Assembly: GCA_037893245.1 (NCBI GenBank) | Contig: JBAIAA010000531.1 | Coordinates: 310,001 to 374,000 of the forward strand | Origin: Crossaster papposus | Lineage: Eukaryota; Echinodermata; Asteroidea; Velatida; Solasteridae | Reading direction: 5' to 3' | DNA: 64,000 nucleotides | In this document: piece after piece, positions 23,480 to 36,752 of the stretch | How positions within the stretch are numbered: the first letter of the stretch is position 1 | Layout of the letters: every line of letters begins with the position of its first letter | The notes under the pieces: model-generated | Databases searched by the model: none | Told to the model about the DNA's origin: nothing | The model's input: only the letters and a program-made list of their open reading frames with translations | Made by a program: the position numbers and the translations under genes

Positions 23480-23917
23480 TTAACCCTTACCCTCCTGATT
23501 CCTCAAAAATCTTCATTGCAGTTTGGGGGGATTTTTGAGGATTGAGGATAATGGCAAAAAGTGATAGTTGATTCTGGGGGATAAGATGTGTAAAGGTTGT
23601 ATGCCGTACCCAGCATTCTTTATGTTTATCTATGCATAATGCAACCCTTCATTATGTTCAATACCACCCTTCATTATGTTCAATACCACCCATACTGCTT
23701 CTAAATGTCATTGGCACTCACTCAACCCGAGCATTGATTGAATGAGGATTTTAGAGGATTGAGGCAATAGTCACCAATCCACTGAACAAATGCAAGACAT
23801 CACCAATGATCTTAGAGAATTGGGGATGAAATCAATTTTTACATACTGGTAATATATAGGAAGTTTGGGGGATTGAGAATGGTTCATAGCAAAAAGGGAC
23901 TAGGGGGTTAGGGTTAA
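23480..23917. mobile_element. TTAA-flanked MITE (CCCT-AACC family)
   Basis: TTAA CCCTTACCCTCC at the left and GGGGGTTAGGG TTAA at the right. The interior has GGATTTTTGAGGATTGAGG phrases like the element at 6861. 438 bp, no coding. Confidence 0.7.
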
Positions 23918-24169
23918 ACCATTTAGATTGCTGACAAATCACCTGCGAGTGATTTTAATCAAAATTTTAAGACAGCTCTCAAGCTTTCTGTTAAAGACGT
24001 CATGATGACGTCACCAAGTATATTACAAGCAAGTGAAGCAACCAAGGATTTCTAGATTTAATGTTTGAAAATCAATATAAAATCAACTGTAAAAGATCTG
24101 ATTTTGATTTTGACAGGAATTGACTAAGTAATCCAGATCTTCAATTTTTATATTAGCAGCAAAATGACA

Positions 24170-24335
24170 TGACCCTTCCTTCCGGTCCAAACTGGAAGTG
24201 TCATATATTTTGAAAGTGGAAACAGAAAGGAACTTGCTTTTAACGGCGTTAGTCTCTGGCTAGAGGTACTTTACAAAAACAAATTACCCGTGACATCATA
24301 CAATGTTAGAGTGCCCTCTAGTGGCAGGTTTATAA
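24170..24335 (+). repeat. Diverged direct repeat, copy 2
   Basis: Partner of 23160-23335; shares CCCTTCCTTCCGGTCCAAAC, a central AACG-CG-TAGTC-CTGGC block and the terminal GTGGCAGG. Confidence 0.65.
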
Positions 24336-24690
24336 ATGTTAATGCGTGGATGCTGGTTTTTTTTTTGTTTTTTTTTTTTAATTATTAAATAAAAACACTA
24401 AATGACAAATAACAGGAAACAAACATTTAAAATAAAATTAACATTAAAAGAAATATTAAGACAAATAAAAGAAGATGGCTGAAAAGCCTAAATGTTCTGT
24501 TTATGGAACAGGCATATCTCTAGTTTTTGTTTTTCTATTTTGATTTTTCTTATGTTTGTACGATATGTATCATGATTTGTATTGTATTACCACCCAAGTA
24601 TCGAGATATAAATCAAATTGTGAGAAAGTGGTTATATTATACCTCTAGTTAAGATCATAACCTAGCCAACCCCTGGTTTCCCTTCTCTAG

Positions 24691-24974
24691 ATTGCGCCCT
24701 GGGCCTCCTGCATTATCAACGGCATCTTCTGGGACCTTGGCCACCCCCGCTTCCTGACCAACATGGACACCAAGACGCTGTTGAGCCCTGAGATGAGCCC
24801 AGCGGCCCCTGAGTCGCCTGGCTGCCCCCGTTTGCCCCATCGGCTGCTGGCCATCTGCGACATTACCGCGGACCCCGGGGGCTCCATCGAATTCATTCAA
24901 GAATGTAGCAGCATCGAGAGCCCTTTTGATCTGTACGACGCCAACCACAAACATCAGCACTTCATGAGTCAAAG
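24691..24974 (+). CDS. AASS: AASS exon f (largest), end of reductase region
   Basis: 94 codons plus 2 bases; acceptor after a pyrimidine tract ending CTCTAG, donor GTTAGA. Contains IINGIFWD, then [20 protein letters not shown], which matches the highly conserved C-terminal reductase segment. It is much more GC-rich than the flanking introns and so stands out by composition. Confidence 0.95.
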
Positions 24975-25145
24975 GTTAGATCAGGTCCAGTACAGGTCAA
25001 ATGATAGCATGAATAAGGGTACTTTGATGGATGCCATTGTGGGGTTATAAACAGACATTCATGAGGCAGTTTAGACATTCCTCTTGGTTGAGAGCCTGAC
25101 ACCTGGGTATGTTCAAATGGCCGATAAAGCATGGCGCAATCTTGT

Positions 25146-25199
25146 CCCATGAAGTCTGGCCCCATGAAGTCTGCATGGCCCCATGAAGTCTGGCCCATG
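25146..25199 (+). repeat. Short tandem CCCATGAAGTCTGG repeat
   Basis: Three near-copies of CCCATGAAGTCTG(G/C) immediately before the hAT element's left terminus. Confidence 0.7.
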
Positions 25200-25851
25200 G
25201 CCCACAGCATGCCAGCCCTGATACTTCACGACGGCAACGACGGCAATTGCCGTCGATGCCCCTACCGATTGCCGCAATGCCCTTTAAAAATCCCACTTTC
25301 CACGGCAATTGTTGCCGTGCCCTTTTTTGTTATTGCCGCCGTGCCCTTTCTCCTGAAAAAAATATATTAAACGATATTCTGCATGCGACATAAATCTAAA
25401 CAAATGACACAAAAAATGAGCTGAAATATAGCGACTGTCAAAACTTGCGATGTCTGTGTGATCTATCTGCAGATCCCACAAAAAAAATTAACGCAACGAA
25501 CAACTTACCTCTCATACACACACACACACACGCACCGACGAAAACCATTGTGCATGCACATGTACACATTGAGCATGTACATGTACATGTATACATGTAC
25601 ATGTACGGTGAAATAGTCTGGTGAAATAAGCTTCGACCGTCGACGTGTATGCAGCACTGCGCGTGAACAGCCCATCCGAGTCGGTAACCCAGACTGATCG
25701 TTTCAACCTCGTACGCGCTGAGTATTCGACCCAGCAGATGGGACCGTGCGAAAAAGAAAAACAACCGAGAAGGAGTGTGTAAGAAGTCGTTAAATGCATG
25801 CAGCATGCAGCCGGCTTGTTTGTTTTGGCTTGGGTGATGCGTCCGATGATC

Positions 25852-25995
25852 TAGTCTTGGTGCAAGACCTTCTCATTTGTGTTTGATACACGATTCCCGC
25901 GAGAGGGCGCTATCGCCCACGAACCGCCTCGGGTCGTCGACCTCTCGCGGGAATCGTGTATCAAACACAAATGAGAAGGTATTGCACCAAGACTA
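25852..25995. mobile_element. Hairpin MITE with 9-bp target duplication
   Basis: TAGTCTTGGTGCAAGACC... is inverted at the other end as ...GGTATTGCACCAAGACTA, with arms of ~55 bases (including CGATTCCCGCGAGAG) and a short GC-rich loop. Exact direct repeats CCGATGATC flank it at 25843-25851 and 25996-26004. A 9-bp duplication with long arms suggests a Mutator-like origin. It sits inside the hAT element and so is younger. Confidence 0.85.
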
Positions 25996-26063
25996 CCGAT
26001 GATCCGACAGTCCGACGTTAGTTACGGCATGGTTACGGCATTTTGATATTCAGAAGCTTCAAA

Positions 26064-29000
26064 ATGCCGCATCAGGAAAGAACCAAGCAAAAGAAATTAT
26101 TGCAACTAAATGTTGCAGCATCAAAATGCTGCAAATTGGACACCTTTTTCAGGTAAGGTTTTTTTATGTCAGTTTTTTTCAGTTTTTTTTTCTTCGTGTT
26201 TGGTATTTTATTAAGGCACGATTTGCATACATTACATGTCTGTAGATATTTTAGCAGCCTTGTTGAACGACATGCCAAACAAAAATCGGTAATTAAAGAT
26301 CATTTTCTTTTTATAAATTGCCCAATAATAATAATACTAATAGTTTAGATTTCTGGGCTAGTAAAGAGTCTTTCGGGTTAGTGAAAAATCTGGTTTAAAA
26401 TTATTGAATGCATAAAACTTGTGTAAAATTAAGAAAACAATAACTTTGTGGTTTTCCTTATTTAACACAACAAGCTACTTTTAAATTTCCCAGGAGACCT
26501 AACCCCATCCTGGTATCGGATGCTGATGCAGATGTTGAGAAAGCCTCATCAATTGTTGTCAATGACCTATCTAACAAGGACAACCTTGCAGTTGGATCTG
26601 TATTGACATCAGTAGTGGACCATCTTGACAAAGATACTTCTTCCACTTCTGACAAGTCAACCAAGAAACCCGCTGGCCGTGTTAAATTGACAACAGTGCA
26701 GTCGTGGAACTTTGACTGGTTGAAACATGAAGCGACAGCATATGGTGAACAACCAGCACGTACAGGTGGCACACTGAAAAGTCTGCATGACGGGCAGTCT
26801 CAGCTTTGCGATTTAGACAAATATGTCACTGGCACATCCAACGTCAAGAAGGACACGGCAAATTCCCACGAATCCTCACGGTGACACAAGAAAGCCACAG
26901 AGAAGAAGAATCCCCCTAACATTATCATCAAGGAGCTGTTTAAGATGGATGAGGCTGCCTATCTTCGTATGACAAAATTGTTTGACTGGGCATACATGGT
27001 TGCCAAGTGCGAACTTCCATTCACCATGTTTCCACATCTGGTAAACGTCGAGTCAAAGCATGGCAGTGATATGGGAAACAAATACGCGAATCGACAACAA
27101 TGCCACAACTTTATTATGGCCATTGGAGACACCGTGGTGGACAGCTTGAAAAGAGAATTGTCATGCAAGCCCATGTACTGCTCAGTACTCTTTGATGGCA
27201 GCAGTGACAAGACCCTTTTTGAAAAAAGAAGTGGTCTCAGTCAAGTTGATTGAGAATGGGGAGCCAAAGATCAAGCTGCTAGGGTAAATATAAATATATA
27301 TAAAAATAAAATAAAAACATCACATAGGAAAAAATGGCCAACAGTCTACTGTCAAAGTTATACAACTGGTTATTAAGCAGTTTGGAACAATATTGTATCA
27401 GCTCTTTATTTTCCTTTATTTTTGTTCATCAAGTAATTCAAATTGCCAATATTTCAACAGTATTCATTGTGAATTCTTTGTGTTTTACTACAGCATTCAA
27501 CAGCCAACCAGTGGAAAAGCTGAGCATGTATTTGAAGCAGTGACGGAGAAGTGTCTGGAAATGGGGATACAACTAGACAAGAGTTGTGTGGCCGCTGCTG
27601 CTGACGGCGCTGCTGTTAACTTTGGATCTAAAAGTGGCGTCCTTACTCGAATGTCAGCCACTATGCCTTGGATGCTGTCAGTCCACTGTGTGGCACACAA
27701 GTTGGAGTTGGCTCTTTAGGATGCTTTCAAGGGAACCTACTTTCATGATGTGGTAAGTGATTGGCAATGTATTTTATTTTTTTCTTAATTTAATTAAAAT
27801 GTAATACCCAGTGAGTTTCCCTTGTGGTTCATAGACATAGGTTAACAATAATTGCTTCTGTCCACCCATTGTTTTCAACGGATTTGAAAAACATTGTATA
27901 AAAACTGGTTATTATATTTGTTTTTATTAATTTGTTATATTATTAATATTGGTTCATTCTTTCTTAATTTTCACAGATTGATGACTTGATGATGAACCTA
28001 TATTACATGTTTCACCGGTCAGCGAAGAAGTGGGATGAGCTGAAGAGAGTTGCTGAGGCCCTCCATGAACACATCATCAAGCCAGTCCGAGCACAGGGGA
28101 CTAGATGGATCGACCATCGCAAGAGGGCATTACTAGCCTTAGATAGAAACTACAGCAGCCTGTGTACGCAGTTTGAGGATTGGTCATCAGGTGAACGAGC
28201 CGATGTGACAGCAGCTGACTCCGCCAAGATGAAGGGATACCTGCGCAAGATGAAGTCTCATAAATTCATTCTCTACCTTGCAGCATACCTTGCAACATCC
28301 TGGAAGATCTTGCTGACCTCTCATGCACTCTTCAAGCCACCGACCTGCCTATTATGGATGTAAGGAGTAAGGTTGAGGCTACTTGCTTAATGTTAAATGG
28401 AAAATTAACCCAACCAGGCCAGAGAGTAACAGATGTAATTGAAGAGATACAGAAGGCTGAGGATGAAGAACAAGATGGCGCCTTGATGTACCGAGGGGTT
28501 AGGTTCACTTCTCCAGTTAATTTGTCTACAAAAACAGAATTTCAGAAGGGTGTTAATTCATTGTTGAATGCAATCCTGCAGTGCCTAAACCAACGGTTTG
28601 GGTCCTTCTTTGATAACAAGATCCTGCTTGCGGCTGATATTTTTGACCCAGCTAACTTCCCCACATCCAAAGATAATCTGGTGTTGTATGGTGTGGATGA
28701 GGTGACTGTTCTCAGTGACCACTTTTCACATATTCTTGATGAGCAGGGTTGTAACAGGAAGGCTCTGCAGAAGGAGTGGGTGGCTCTCAAATTGGACATC
28801 TTTCGACATCATATGGGAGAGAAGTTTTTCCCCTTGTGGAAGAAGTTTTTGACCAGTCAGAGTCAATCATACGTGAACATTCTTTATCTTGTTCGTATAA
28901 TTCTTGTGTGCCCAGTGGCAACTGCGCAAGTGGAGCGCATGTTCTCCTTCATAAAGAGAATCCTGGGTGACTGGCGCCTGAGTCTTCGTCTTGATACGGT

Positions 29001-29151
29001 AGATACACTGCTAAGAATAGCTGTAGATGGGCCAACGGTGGAGGAGTTTGATCCAGCCAGCAGTATCAAAAAATGGAATGAAGTGTCCATGGCATCTAGG
29101 CGGCCCAACAATTCCCCCTTCATCTGGAAGTGCCCAAAAGGACCATGTGAA
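26064..29151 (+). pseudogene. hAT transposase pseudogene (ZNF862-like type)
   Basis: Exon 1 is 26064-26152 (MPHQERTKQKK..., ending CKLDTFF), then GTAAGG; exon 2 starts at 26494. Family marks: SVLFDGSSDKT, AAADGAAVNFGSKSG followed by VHCVAHKLELAL, and the C-terminal dimerisation region AQVERMFSFIKRILGDWR near 28925. Breaks seen: an in-frame TGA at 26882-26884, a frameshift in an A-run near 27220, TAG replacing a likely CAG at 27717-27719, and a frameshift near 28290. The last 266 codons (28354-29151) remain open. Introns separate the blocks near 27280-27490 and 27755-27975. Normally the protein would cut and paste the element; this copy cannot make it. Confidence 0.85.
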
Positions 29152-29585
29152 TAATAACATAATCATAGCAAAAGAAAAATGTGTAAGAGTAAAGCAAATT
29201 ACTGGGCCCAAGAACGAAATGCAAATAACCTAAAATGCACATAATAAGTCAAACATAAGGATGAGGATGAATCGCAACATACTTCTTAGAAAATGATAAA
29301 GATTTGACCATCATAAATTTGTATGCAGTTTTTAAAGACGAATAAACTACGTGTACAGTATGTCATGAAGGAAGTAAGCAGAACAGAATAACTGAGTGGT
29401 GTGTATTTATTGTGTTATTTATGAAATATGTGTTTTTTCAAAAATTGCCTTGGTGCCCTTTTGCAAATTTTTGCAATCGCCTTGATGCCCTTTTAAATTT
29501 TTGAAAATTGCCTTGGTGCCCTAAATTTTTACAAAAAGTCAAGGCAAAACTGCCTTGCTCCTTTCAAGCTGAAGTATCAGGGCTG

Positions 29586-32500
29586 GCATGCGCAATACAA
29601 CCAATGAGTCTGTAAATTAATAGTTCCAATGCCATATCACACATCTCGTGTCTATCTTGCGCTTGTCTATCTCCATATAAGGGCACTTGCGCAAGGCACA
29701 CACCATTAAAATAGCTGAAGGGATGTTCCTCAAAACACACAAGTTGTTGAATAAAATCGGTGGAAAGTTTTGTATACAACAAACCCCTTAACCACGATAT
29801 TCGGTAGTCGCTTGTATTTCGTGTATACCCCCAAGCTGTTTTGGTTTTATGGCTTTATAAATGTTCACACATTATTCGGCATGCTTTGAACTAGGAATAA
29901 ATGTAACATGAGATTTGTTTGACCTTCGACTTTTTTACGGCACCATGCAGAACTTGATTCCATCTCCTTTGCAAATGTGGCGAGAGGGTTCCTAAGCAGG
30001 GAGAGGGGGGTGGTTGTAAATGGTAGGGATAAATCAAGAAAGGCAGACAAAATTGCAGTTATTCTGATGGTACATGTAGGAGTAGCGAAAGGCCTTCTCC
30101 CTAAGTTTCTGAGTTCGGAAAATACAAATGGTATTAATATTCGTATCTGTAGAGAGGGAGAGCAATTATGGTTACTATACAGAGAAAGAGAAACACAGAC
30201 AAAACAACATAAAATAAGTGAATAGTTTGTGCCTTCTGCTCAATTAAAATAGACTTGCCACCATTCATAAAAGGCAATCATAATGCTGCGTCAACATCAT
30301 GTGACCAGTAGAACCTTAGGAGCAATTATGTAAATCACAACTTGTGTCCAACCACTTGATGTACATGTACGTACAAGGTTGTTGACCCAAACACGACCGA
30401 ATACTACTTTTTAAGTAGTAACATGTAGGTTGCAAAATGTAGTGACCAAACAAACTCAACAAGCAAAAATACCCAATTTATGCTAAAGAATACTACACCC
30501 TAATTAGTAGTAACCATGGTAGTAACCAGTAATTGCTTACCTGTATTACCACTATTGCAAACAAGCATGTTTGTTCAAGTAGTATTTTGTAGTAGTCGGT
30601 ATCTATCATAACACACAAAATACTGCTTGTACCGTACATGTAAGTAGTATTATGAACTTGGTTCTTTAGCCCACAGTAATTCCTAGGACCTTAGGGGTGG
30701 TTGTGTTCCTTAGTTTGGTCTGTTTCCAACTCTTTAGATGTCACATACCGGTACAGGGTGATTAATGAAAGCGGAACTCCAAAACAAAGAAATATATTTC
30801 CAAAATAAAATTTAAAAAAAACTTCACGTAAGCAAAAGATTGGTAATGTTGTAATTAGCGCCATTTTAGTCTTTTTTCCCAAACCCAGCTTCGTCTCTTC
30901 GACTTTGTTTATGCAGTTTGGCAATGGACATGGAACCACAAGTGGGCCTCAGCTGTAGTTTAGAAAACGACCGTAATGTCTAGTTCCCGCGTCTGATTAA
31001 CAGGGAAAACTATTATTGAAATAATTGCGGTAGTTTTTTGGATAGAGCTTTCCTTCATCTTGGGCTGAGTAGATTTTTTGGCCCTCATCAGCTGCGAAAA
31101 CTCCATTTATATTCTACTGTGAAATTTGCTTAAGAAGCATTCAATCGGTTGATATGAAATAAAACATATTAAGGCTCTTTTAATAGGCAGCTTTGATTTG
31201 ATGTGCTCCTCAGTGATTTGCAAGTCGATGGCCAAGCCGCCCGAATTAGAGTCCGAAACCCCACAATACATGTATGCACAACTCATACAAATCTGTTCAA
31301 GTCGTTGGCGCTCAGATTGTATTGTAGATGCACATAAGTAGGCCTAGATTGGAGTAGTTTCCGGTTAAAAAAAAGTCTAAGCATTAACATGCGACATGCA
31401 CGTGAAACTAGAGCTTCAAGGATTTTGCACGTGGCGGTCGCTTCGACGGCAATACAATGCACAATGTTGCGTGATTTTTGCCCAGATTTTCAGAGATTCC
31501 AGATTTAGTAAAAAAATACAAAATACATCGCTTTCAAAATTACAATCATGATCTTGAGAAAGACAAAGGCGCATGACAGATGAATTTTACTGGCAGTTGT
31601 GGAAAGAAAAAGATGATAATACGTATTCAAGCTTGAACAGTTTAAATGGTGCACGGAAGTTGGACTACATGTAGGCCTTACCATGACTATACAGTAAATG
31701 TAGTAACAGACATGTAAATGTGTTGATGAATTTGAAGCTCCTTAATTTTCTCAAGTAAGAACAGAAGTAAACTTGTTCATCTAATGAGTTAGATACTCGC
31801 CTTATTTCAGCCTTTTCAAATGAGGAAAACACTGGATTCTTTTTCACATTATAAAATTTCATTCAGGAGTCGGTGTCCCGGAAATTGGGCAATGGGCTTA
31901 CTGTACTTATACATCGTACACACGGCCAGAGGCCAATTTTTCGAATTTATTTTCCATAAGCTACCGGTAGTTTCAGTCCATGGTTAGACATAAGAGCATT
32001 GGCTGAGCTACCGGTATGCAACAAGCAGCAAAAAGTTGCCTATTTTTGAAGCACTTGGCTGCAGACATGAATGTATCAACAGGTAATTTAATCAAATATA
32101 TATTTGTACTTTTTGATGTGATATTGTTACTTGATTCTTTCTCACTCGTGATTGAAATACCAAAACCGAATGATAAATCATGCTTTCCATATGCTGTGAA
32201 AAAAAAAAACCTTTCAGTAGCGTAATCTGCTGTTCATGCAAGAATGTGACACTACGGTATTTATTACAAATGGGTAGCAGATCAATGATGTTAAAATTTG
32301 ACATAATATTGTGAATACAAAAATTATAATTAAAATTAACAGGCCTTGGACCTCATGCCGGCGGTTTCGGTGCTTGCCACAGATTTTGCAGGTTTTTTTC
32401 ATCAAAGCCCAATCGCATCCCTGAGAAAATCACCCTAAAATCAGGTTCGTCCAAAAATACGATTGTCTTCAAATATCACCAGCGATAAAACCTCAGATTA

Positions 32501-33500
32501 AAAGTGAAACAATATCCAAGTCCTGAAACCTTGCATGTATCTAGAGGATGCAGAAGCAGGGTTGTTGAAACGTGCATTCTGTGTCATTTTCTCTGTTCCA
32601 AACGGCACAATAAATCACATTTGTTGTTCTTTTGACAAAGATTAAATTAAAACACATAAAATAATATCTACATGTACATGTATGTATTGAGTTTATGAAC
32701 AAATGAAATTTGTGAGGCTTTCTGGCAAAATTGTAGGGAACGAGGCACAGGTACATGTAGGCCACAGTGAAGTAAAATGCAAGATTCATTGATATTTGTA
32801 AAGAAACGATAAGAAAGTAGTGTAGTAACAGTTTTTAGGTTCAAAACCATTGGCCTTTTTTCTAATAACACATGTGCAAAACTCGAAACGTAAGTTCTTT
32901 TCCTTAACATTTTACTTTTACGTGCATAACTTATGAACGGAACATCTGATTACAGTATTGTAAGAATTTCATTCTCTTTCTTAATGCTTGTAAACACTCA
33001 TTCAACCTCTGCCCAGTTCTGTCTCATTTTGCCAGAATCCCTCACATTTTATTATTTTTATATTTTTTGTTTTGCTGTGAGATCATCATTCTTCTTCATC
33101 TTACACTGCAAAGACCTAGGTTCGTACATCTACAAGGACTTGTTGATTTCAACTTTTTATTTCTTCTTACAGCTTTGGTCTGTTTCAGAATTTTTGTTCA
33201 GTAATTTGAGAGTCTAACACGGCATGCAGAAAACAACATTTCTTTTGAAACTGTTCTCATCTTTACATCTTGCTGACATACATGTACATGTACATGTAAA
33301 AATGTGCCATTGTGCTTTACTAATGTTTTTTTTATGTGGAATCTTTGCTTTTTTGGGTTTTGTTCATGAGATTGTTGTTGGCTCAAAATGTAATTATAAC
33401 TCCTAGTAAATGTAACATTTATCCTGAGGGATCTTCAGGGAATTTTTAGGGAACGTTTTTGGTGGAAACAATTTTTTGTAAAAAATCAGAGACTGTGCTG
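29586..33500. other. Intron sequence without recognised features
   Basis: About 3.9 kb of AT-rich AASS intron. I see scattered ACATGTACATGTA words and poly-A/T runs, but no conserved coding block, RNA gene or bounded mobile element. Confidence 0.5.
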
Positions 33501-34871
33501 ACTTAAGTCTCCAAAACATCCTGGGTCCGATTTAACGTTACGCTATAAAGATACATGTTGGTCTCATCAGGAAGAGTAACTCATACTAACTAGCGACCCG
33601 CCCTAGAATCGATTTTACCATGAATCTTTCCCCTTTTATGCATTTATTGAAATCGGTCCCTTAGAGCAGAGACTCATCATACGTTCTGAGTCATAATTAG
33701 ATACAGACAAGTTTGGTGAAATGGCCCCCTGGGCTTCTATGAATCTTACAGGGTTTGGTGTTATTGGCACTTGTGTTTTATTTACATGTACCATGCATAA
33801 ATACCTGAGAGAGTTCACCCATTCAAATTAGTCGGGAGCCTGATGCATGGGTGGTCATAAACAGAGTTGTAGTTGCGTACCTTTCGAGTACCAGCTTAAC
33901 TACTAGATATTAAGATGATTTGGTATAGATAAAGCTGTATAACACAGACACTGGACATGAATTATGATTTTATTAATTAAGCTTTTAAGACGAAAGCATT
34001 TTGGTAATGTACTCAACCGAGTACTTTTCAGTACTTCTGCCTTTATCAATTATCTTTATTCATGTACATGTAAGTCCCAAGTTAATTTTTTTCTCTAAAA
34101 CTGACTTCATTTGTTGTCTACTGTCAATGTTTGTCTCACTTTATAGAAAGTACTTGATTCCAACTCTGACACCAACCGGTTTTGCCGTTGTCACATTAAA
34201 TTTGGACTCAAATGAAGTCTGATCCCTTTTGGCCATTTATATGGTTGAACTCTCACAAAAACAGTGCAATACTCCCAATGAATTTGTATTTTATAGTCCT
34301 CAATGAACATTGATACCTGCACCGGTGCTTCTGAGCCACAATGTTCCACATCGTGCAGTACACCCCACATATATATGCATTTATCTCTATAGAAGGACAT
34401 TTTGGCACTGCTCACACTCTTTGTGGTGGGTGCATGGAGTCATGATTAAACAGCCCTAAATAGGGCCTCATTCAAATATCTTGTTTGTGGCTATTGTCTA
34501 GGTGGCAGCTAATTACAACTACTCGTGAGCAGGCTGACAATAGACGTAGCCATAGCTCTCGAGGCTTGTTATGGACACAACCTAAGACCCATTTACTATA
34601 ATGCTGTACAATGTACATTTTGTTTTGGCTGTCGAGGAACTTTGCAGTGTGAAAATACTGAATTTACCTTTGCTTTAAAAAATTCATTGTTGTGTAGCTT
34701 TTAGCTTGAATCTGTGATAAGTTTCAGCAGCCTTTCAGGTTTATTGTTTACATGTACCTTGCATTCTTGTTATATTATGACAAATCATTAGGACAAAATC
34801 TGCCGTTTTTATACAATCTGTGGACTTCTGGTTGTTTTTCTTGCATAGGCTGGTGATGGTGTTCTAGTATG
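33501..34871 (+). repeat. Tandem duplication, copy A (intron plus exon g start)
   Basis: Starts ACTTAAGTCTCCAAAACATCC and ends GATGGTGTTCTAGTATG. It aligns along its length with 34872-36337, with many substitutions and some indels. The copy ends inside what was the start of exon g. Confidence 0.88.
34849..34871 (+). pseudogene. Decoy copy of AASS exon g start with acceptor
   Basis: TTGCATAG is followed by GCTGGTGATGGTGTTCTAG, a shortened copy of the exon g start. If used as an acceptor from exon f it would meet TAG after five codons. It lies in tandem copy A, 1.46 kb before the real site. Confidence 0.75.
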
Positions 34872-36337
34872 ACTTCAGTCTCCAAAACATCCTTAGTCCG
34901 ATTTAACGTAACGATAAGATACATGTTCATCTCGGGAAGAGTAACTCATACTAACTACTCGTCCTAGGATCGATTTTACCAAACGTAATATCTACTGTAT
35001 TTATTCAATAGCCGTTTCCTTGAGTGGTAAAAACAAACATGAAACAGCCTTCAAGTTAATCTTGGTTCCAAGACGTCTTGATGAGCAGTGCAATGCAGGG
35101 CGTGCAGGTTTGACTGTACAGCAATTTACCGACGTAGGCGCCTTTTGCAGACATGCGTCTTTCCCCTTTTATGCATTTAGTGAAATCGGTCCCTTAGAGC
35201 AGAGACTCGTCATAAGTTCTAAGATGAGTCATAATTAGATACAGACAAGTTTGGTAAAATGGCATGGGTGGTCATAAACAGAGTTGTAGTCGCGTACTTT
35301 TCGAGTACCAGCCTCACTACCAGATATTAAGATGATTTGGTATAGATAAAGCTGTATAACACGGACACTGGACAGTAAATACTTTGCTAAACAAATTAAA
35401 GACTTTGGACTATCAGAATTTTGTATTAAAGCTTTTAAATAACAAATGCATTTTGGTAAGTACTCGAACGTACTCAAGTACTTCTGCCTAATAACAATTG
35501 ATTAACAATTATCTTCATCCTACATGTAAGTCCCAAGTTGATATTTTTTTCTAAAACTGACTTCATTTGTTGTCTACTGTCAATGTTTGTCTCACTTTAT
35601 AGAAAGTACTTGACTCCAACTCTGATTTTAAACGACCGATAAAAATACCAACCAATTTTGCCGTTGTCGCATTAAATTTGGACTCCATGAAGTCTGATCC
35701 CTTTTGGCCATTTGGTTGAACTCTCACAAGAATAGTGCAATACTCCCAATAAATTTGTATTTTATAGTCCTCAATGAACATTGATACCTGCACCGGTGCT
35801 TCTAAGCCATGATGTTCTACATTGTGCCATACACCCAACAAATGCATTTATCTCTATAGAAGGAAATTTTGGCACTGCTCACGCTCTTTGTGGTGGGTGC
35901 ATGGAGTCATGAATAAACAGCCCTAAATAGGGCCTCATCCAAATATCTTGTTTGTGGCTATTGTCTAGGTGGCAGCCAATTACAACTACTCTTGAGCAGG
36001 CTGACAATAGACGTAGCCGTAGCTCTTGAGGCTTGTTATGGACACAACCTAAGACCCATGCTGTACAATGTACATTTTGTTTTGGCTGTCAAGTAACTTT
36101 GCAGTGTGAATATGCTGAACTTATGTACCGGTACCTTTGCTTTACAAAATTCATTGTTGTGTAGCTTTTAGCTTGAATTTATGATAACAGTTTCAGCAGC
36201 CTTTCAGGTTTATTGTTCACCTTGCATTCTAGTTTATTATGACAAATCATTTGGACAAAATCTGCCTTTTTTATACAATCTTTGGATTTCTGGTGTTTTT
36301 TTTGGAATAGGTTTTCTGGGGATGGTGTTCTAGTATG
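34872..36337 (+). repeat. Tandem duplication, copy B (ends in real exon g)
   Basis: Starts ACTTCAGTCTCCAAAACATCC and ends at TTCTAGTATG within AASS exon g. It carries ~170 bases near 34979-35160 that copy A lacks. Copy B holds the functional splice acceptor. Confidence 0.88.
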
Positions 36338-36422
36338 CTCCATTGATAACATGCCGGCTCAGTTACCAAGGGAAGCGACTGACTTTTTTGGCTACCTCCT
36401 GCAGCCGTTGGTGCCTGAAATG
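36311..36422 (+). CDS. AASS: AASS exon g
   Basis: Phase 2 start (AG+G) and phase 0 end at GTAAGA. Encodes [20 protein letters not shown], the conserved 'SIDN-PAQLP' block, and ends PLVPEM. Its first ~27 bases and 3' splice site are duplicated 1.46 kb upstream (34849-34871) as a broken copy. Confidence 0.95.
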
Positions 36423-36588
36423 GTAAGAACCGGCTTGAACTGGCTTGCACCAGCTCGCACTAGCCAGGTTACAAAATTTAAGAATTGTTGGTTTCATAGT
36501 TGTTGGATACGATTGTTACATTTGGATTAACATTAGCAACTTTCAAGCCCCCTTTAAAAAACATTATATTTTATACTACACACTGTAA

Positions 36589-36752
36589 GGGAATAAATAT
36601 GTGCTTGGCCGGTATTAAATTACGTTTAAAACTGGCTCATGTGCCTGGATGCATTAATGCCCGATCAGAAGGCGAGTGCATTGACAATGTCCAGGCCCAT
36701 GAGCAAGTTATTAAATGTACGTTTAATACCGGCCAAACACATATTTATTCCC
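36589..36752. mobile_element. Small MITE, possible TA target site
   Basis: GGGAATAAATATGTG and its inverse CACATATTTATTCCC bound 164 bp. The arms continue inward through TTGGCCGGTATTAAA / TTTAATACCGGCCAA. Flanking TA on both sides (one base out) suggests mariner-type, but that is weak. Confidence 0.65.

Larger units (their letters stand above)
25213..29585 (+). mobile_element. hAT transposon, 4.4 kb, decayed
   Basis: Left terminus CAGCCCTGATACTTCA (25213-25228) and its exact inverse at 29570-29585. Both outer flanks read GCATGC (25207-25212 and 29586-29591); as that word is self-complementary, it could be target duplication or extra inverted repeat. Subterminal TTGCC--TGCCCTTT words lie inside both ends in the same orientation. 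Inside is a broken hAT transposase on + and a nested hairpin MITE. Confidence 0.8.

Noticed and set aside
24655..24972. Antisense open frame of 105 codons over AASS exon f
   Set aside because: A shadow of the GC-rich coding exon on the + strand.
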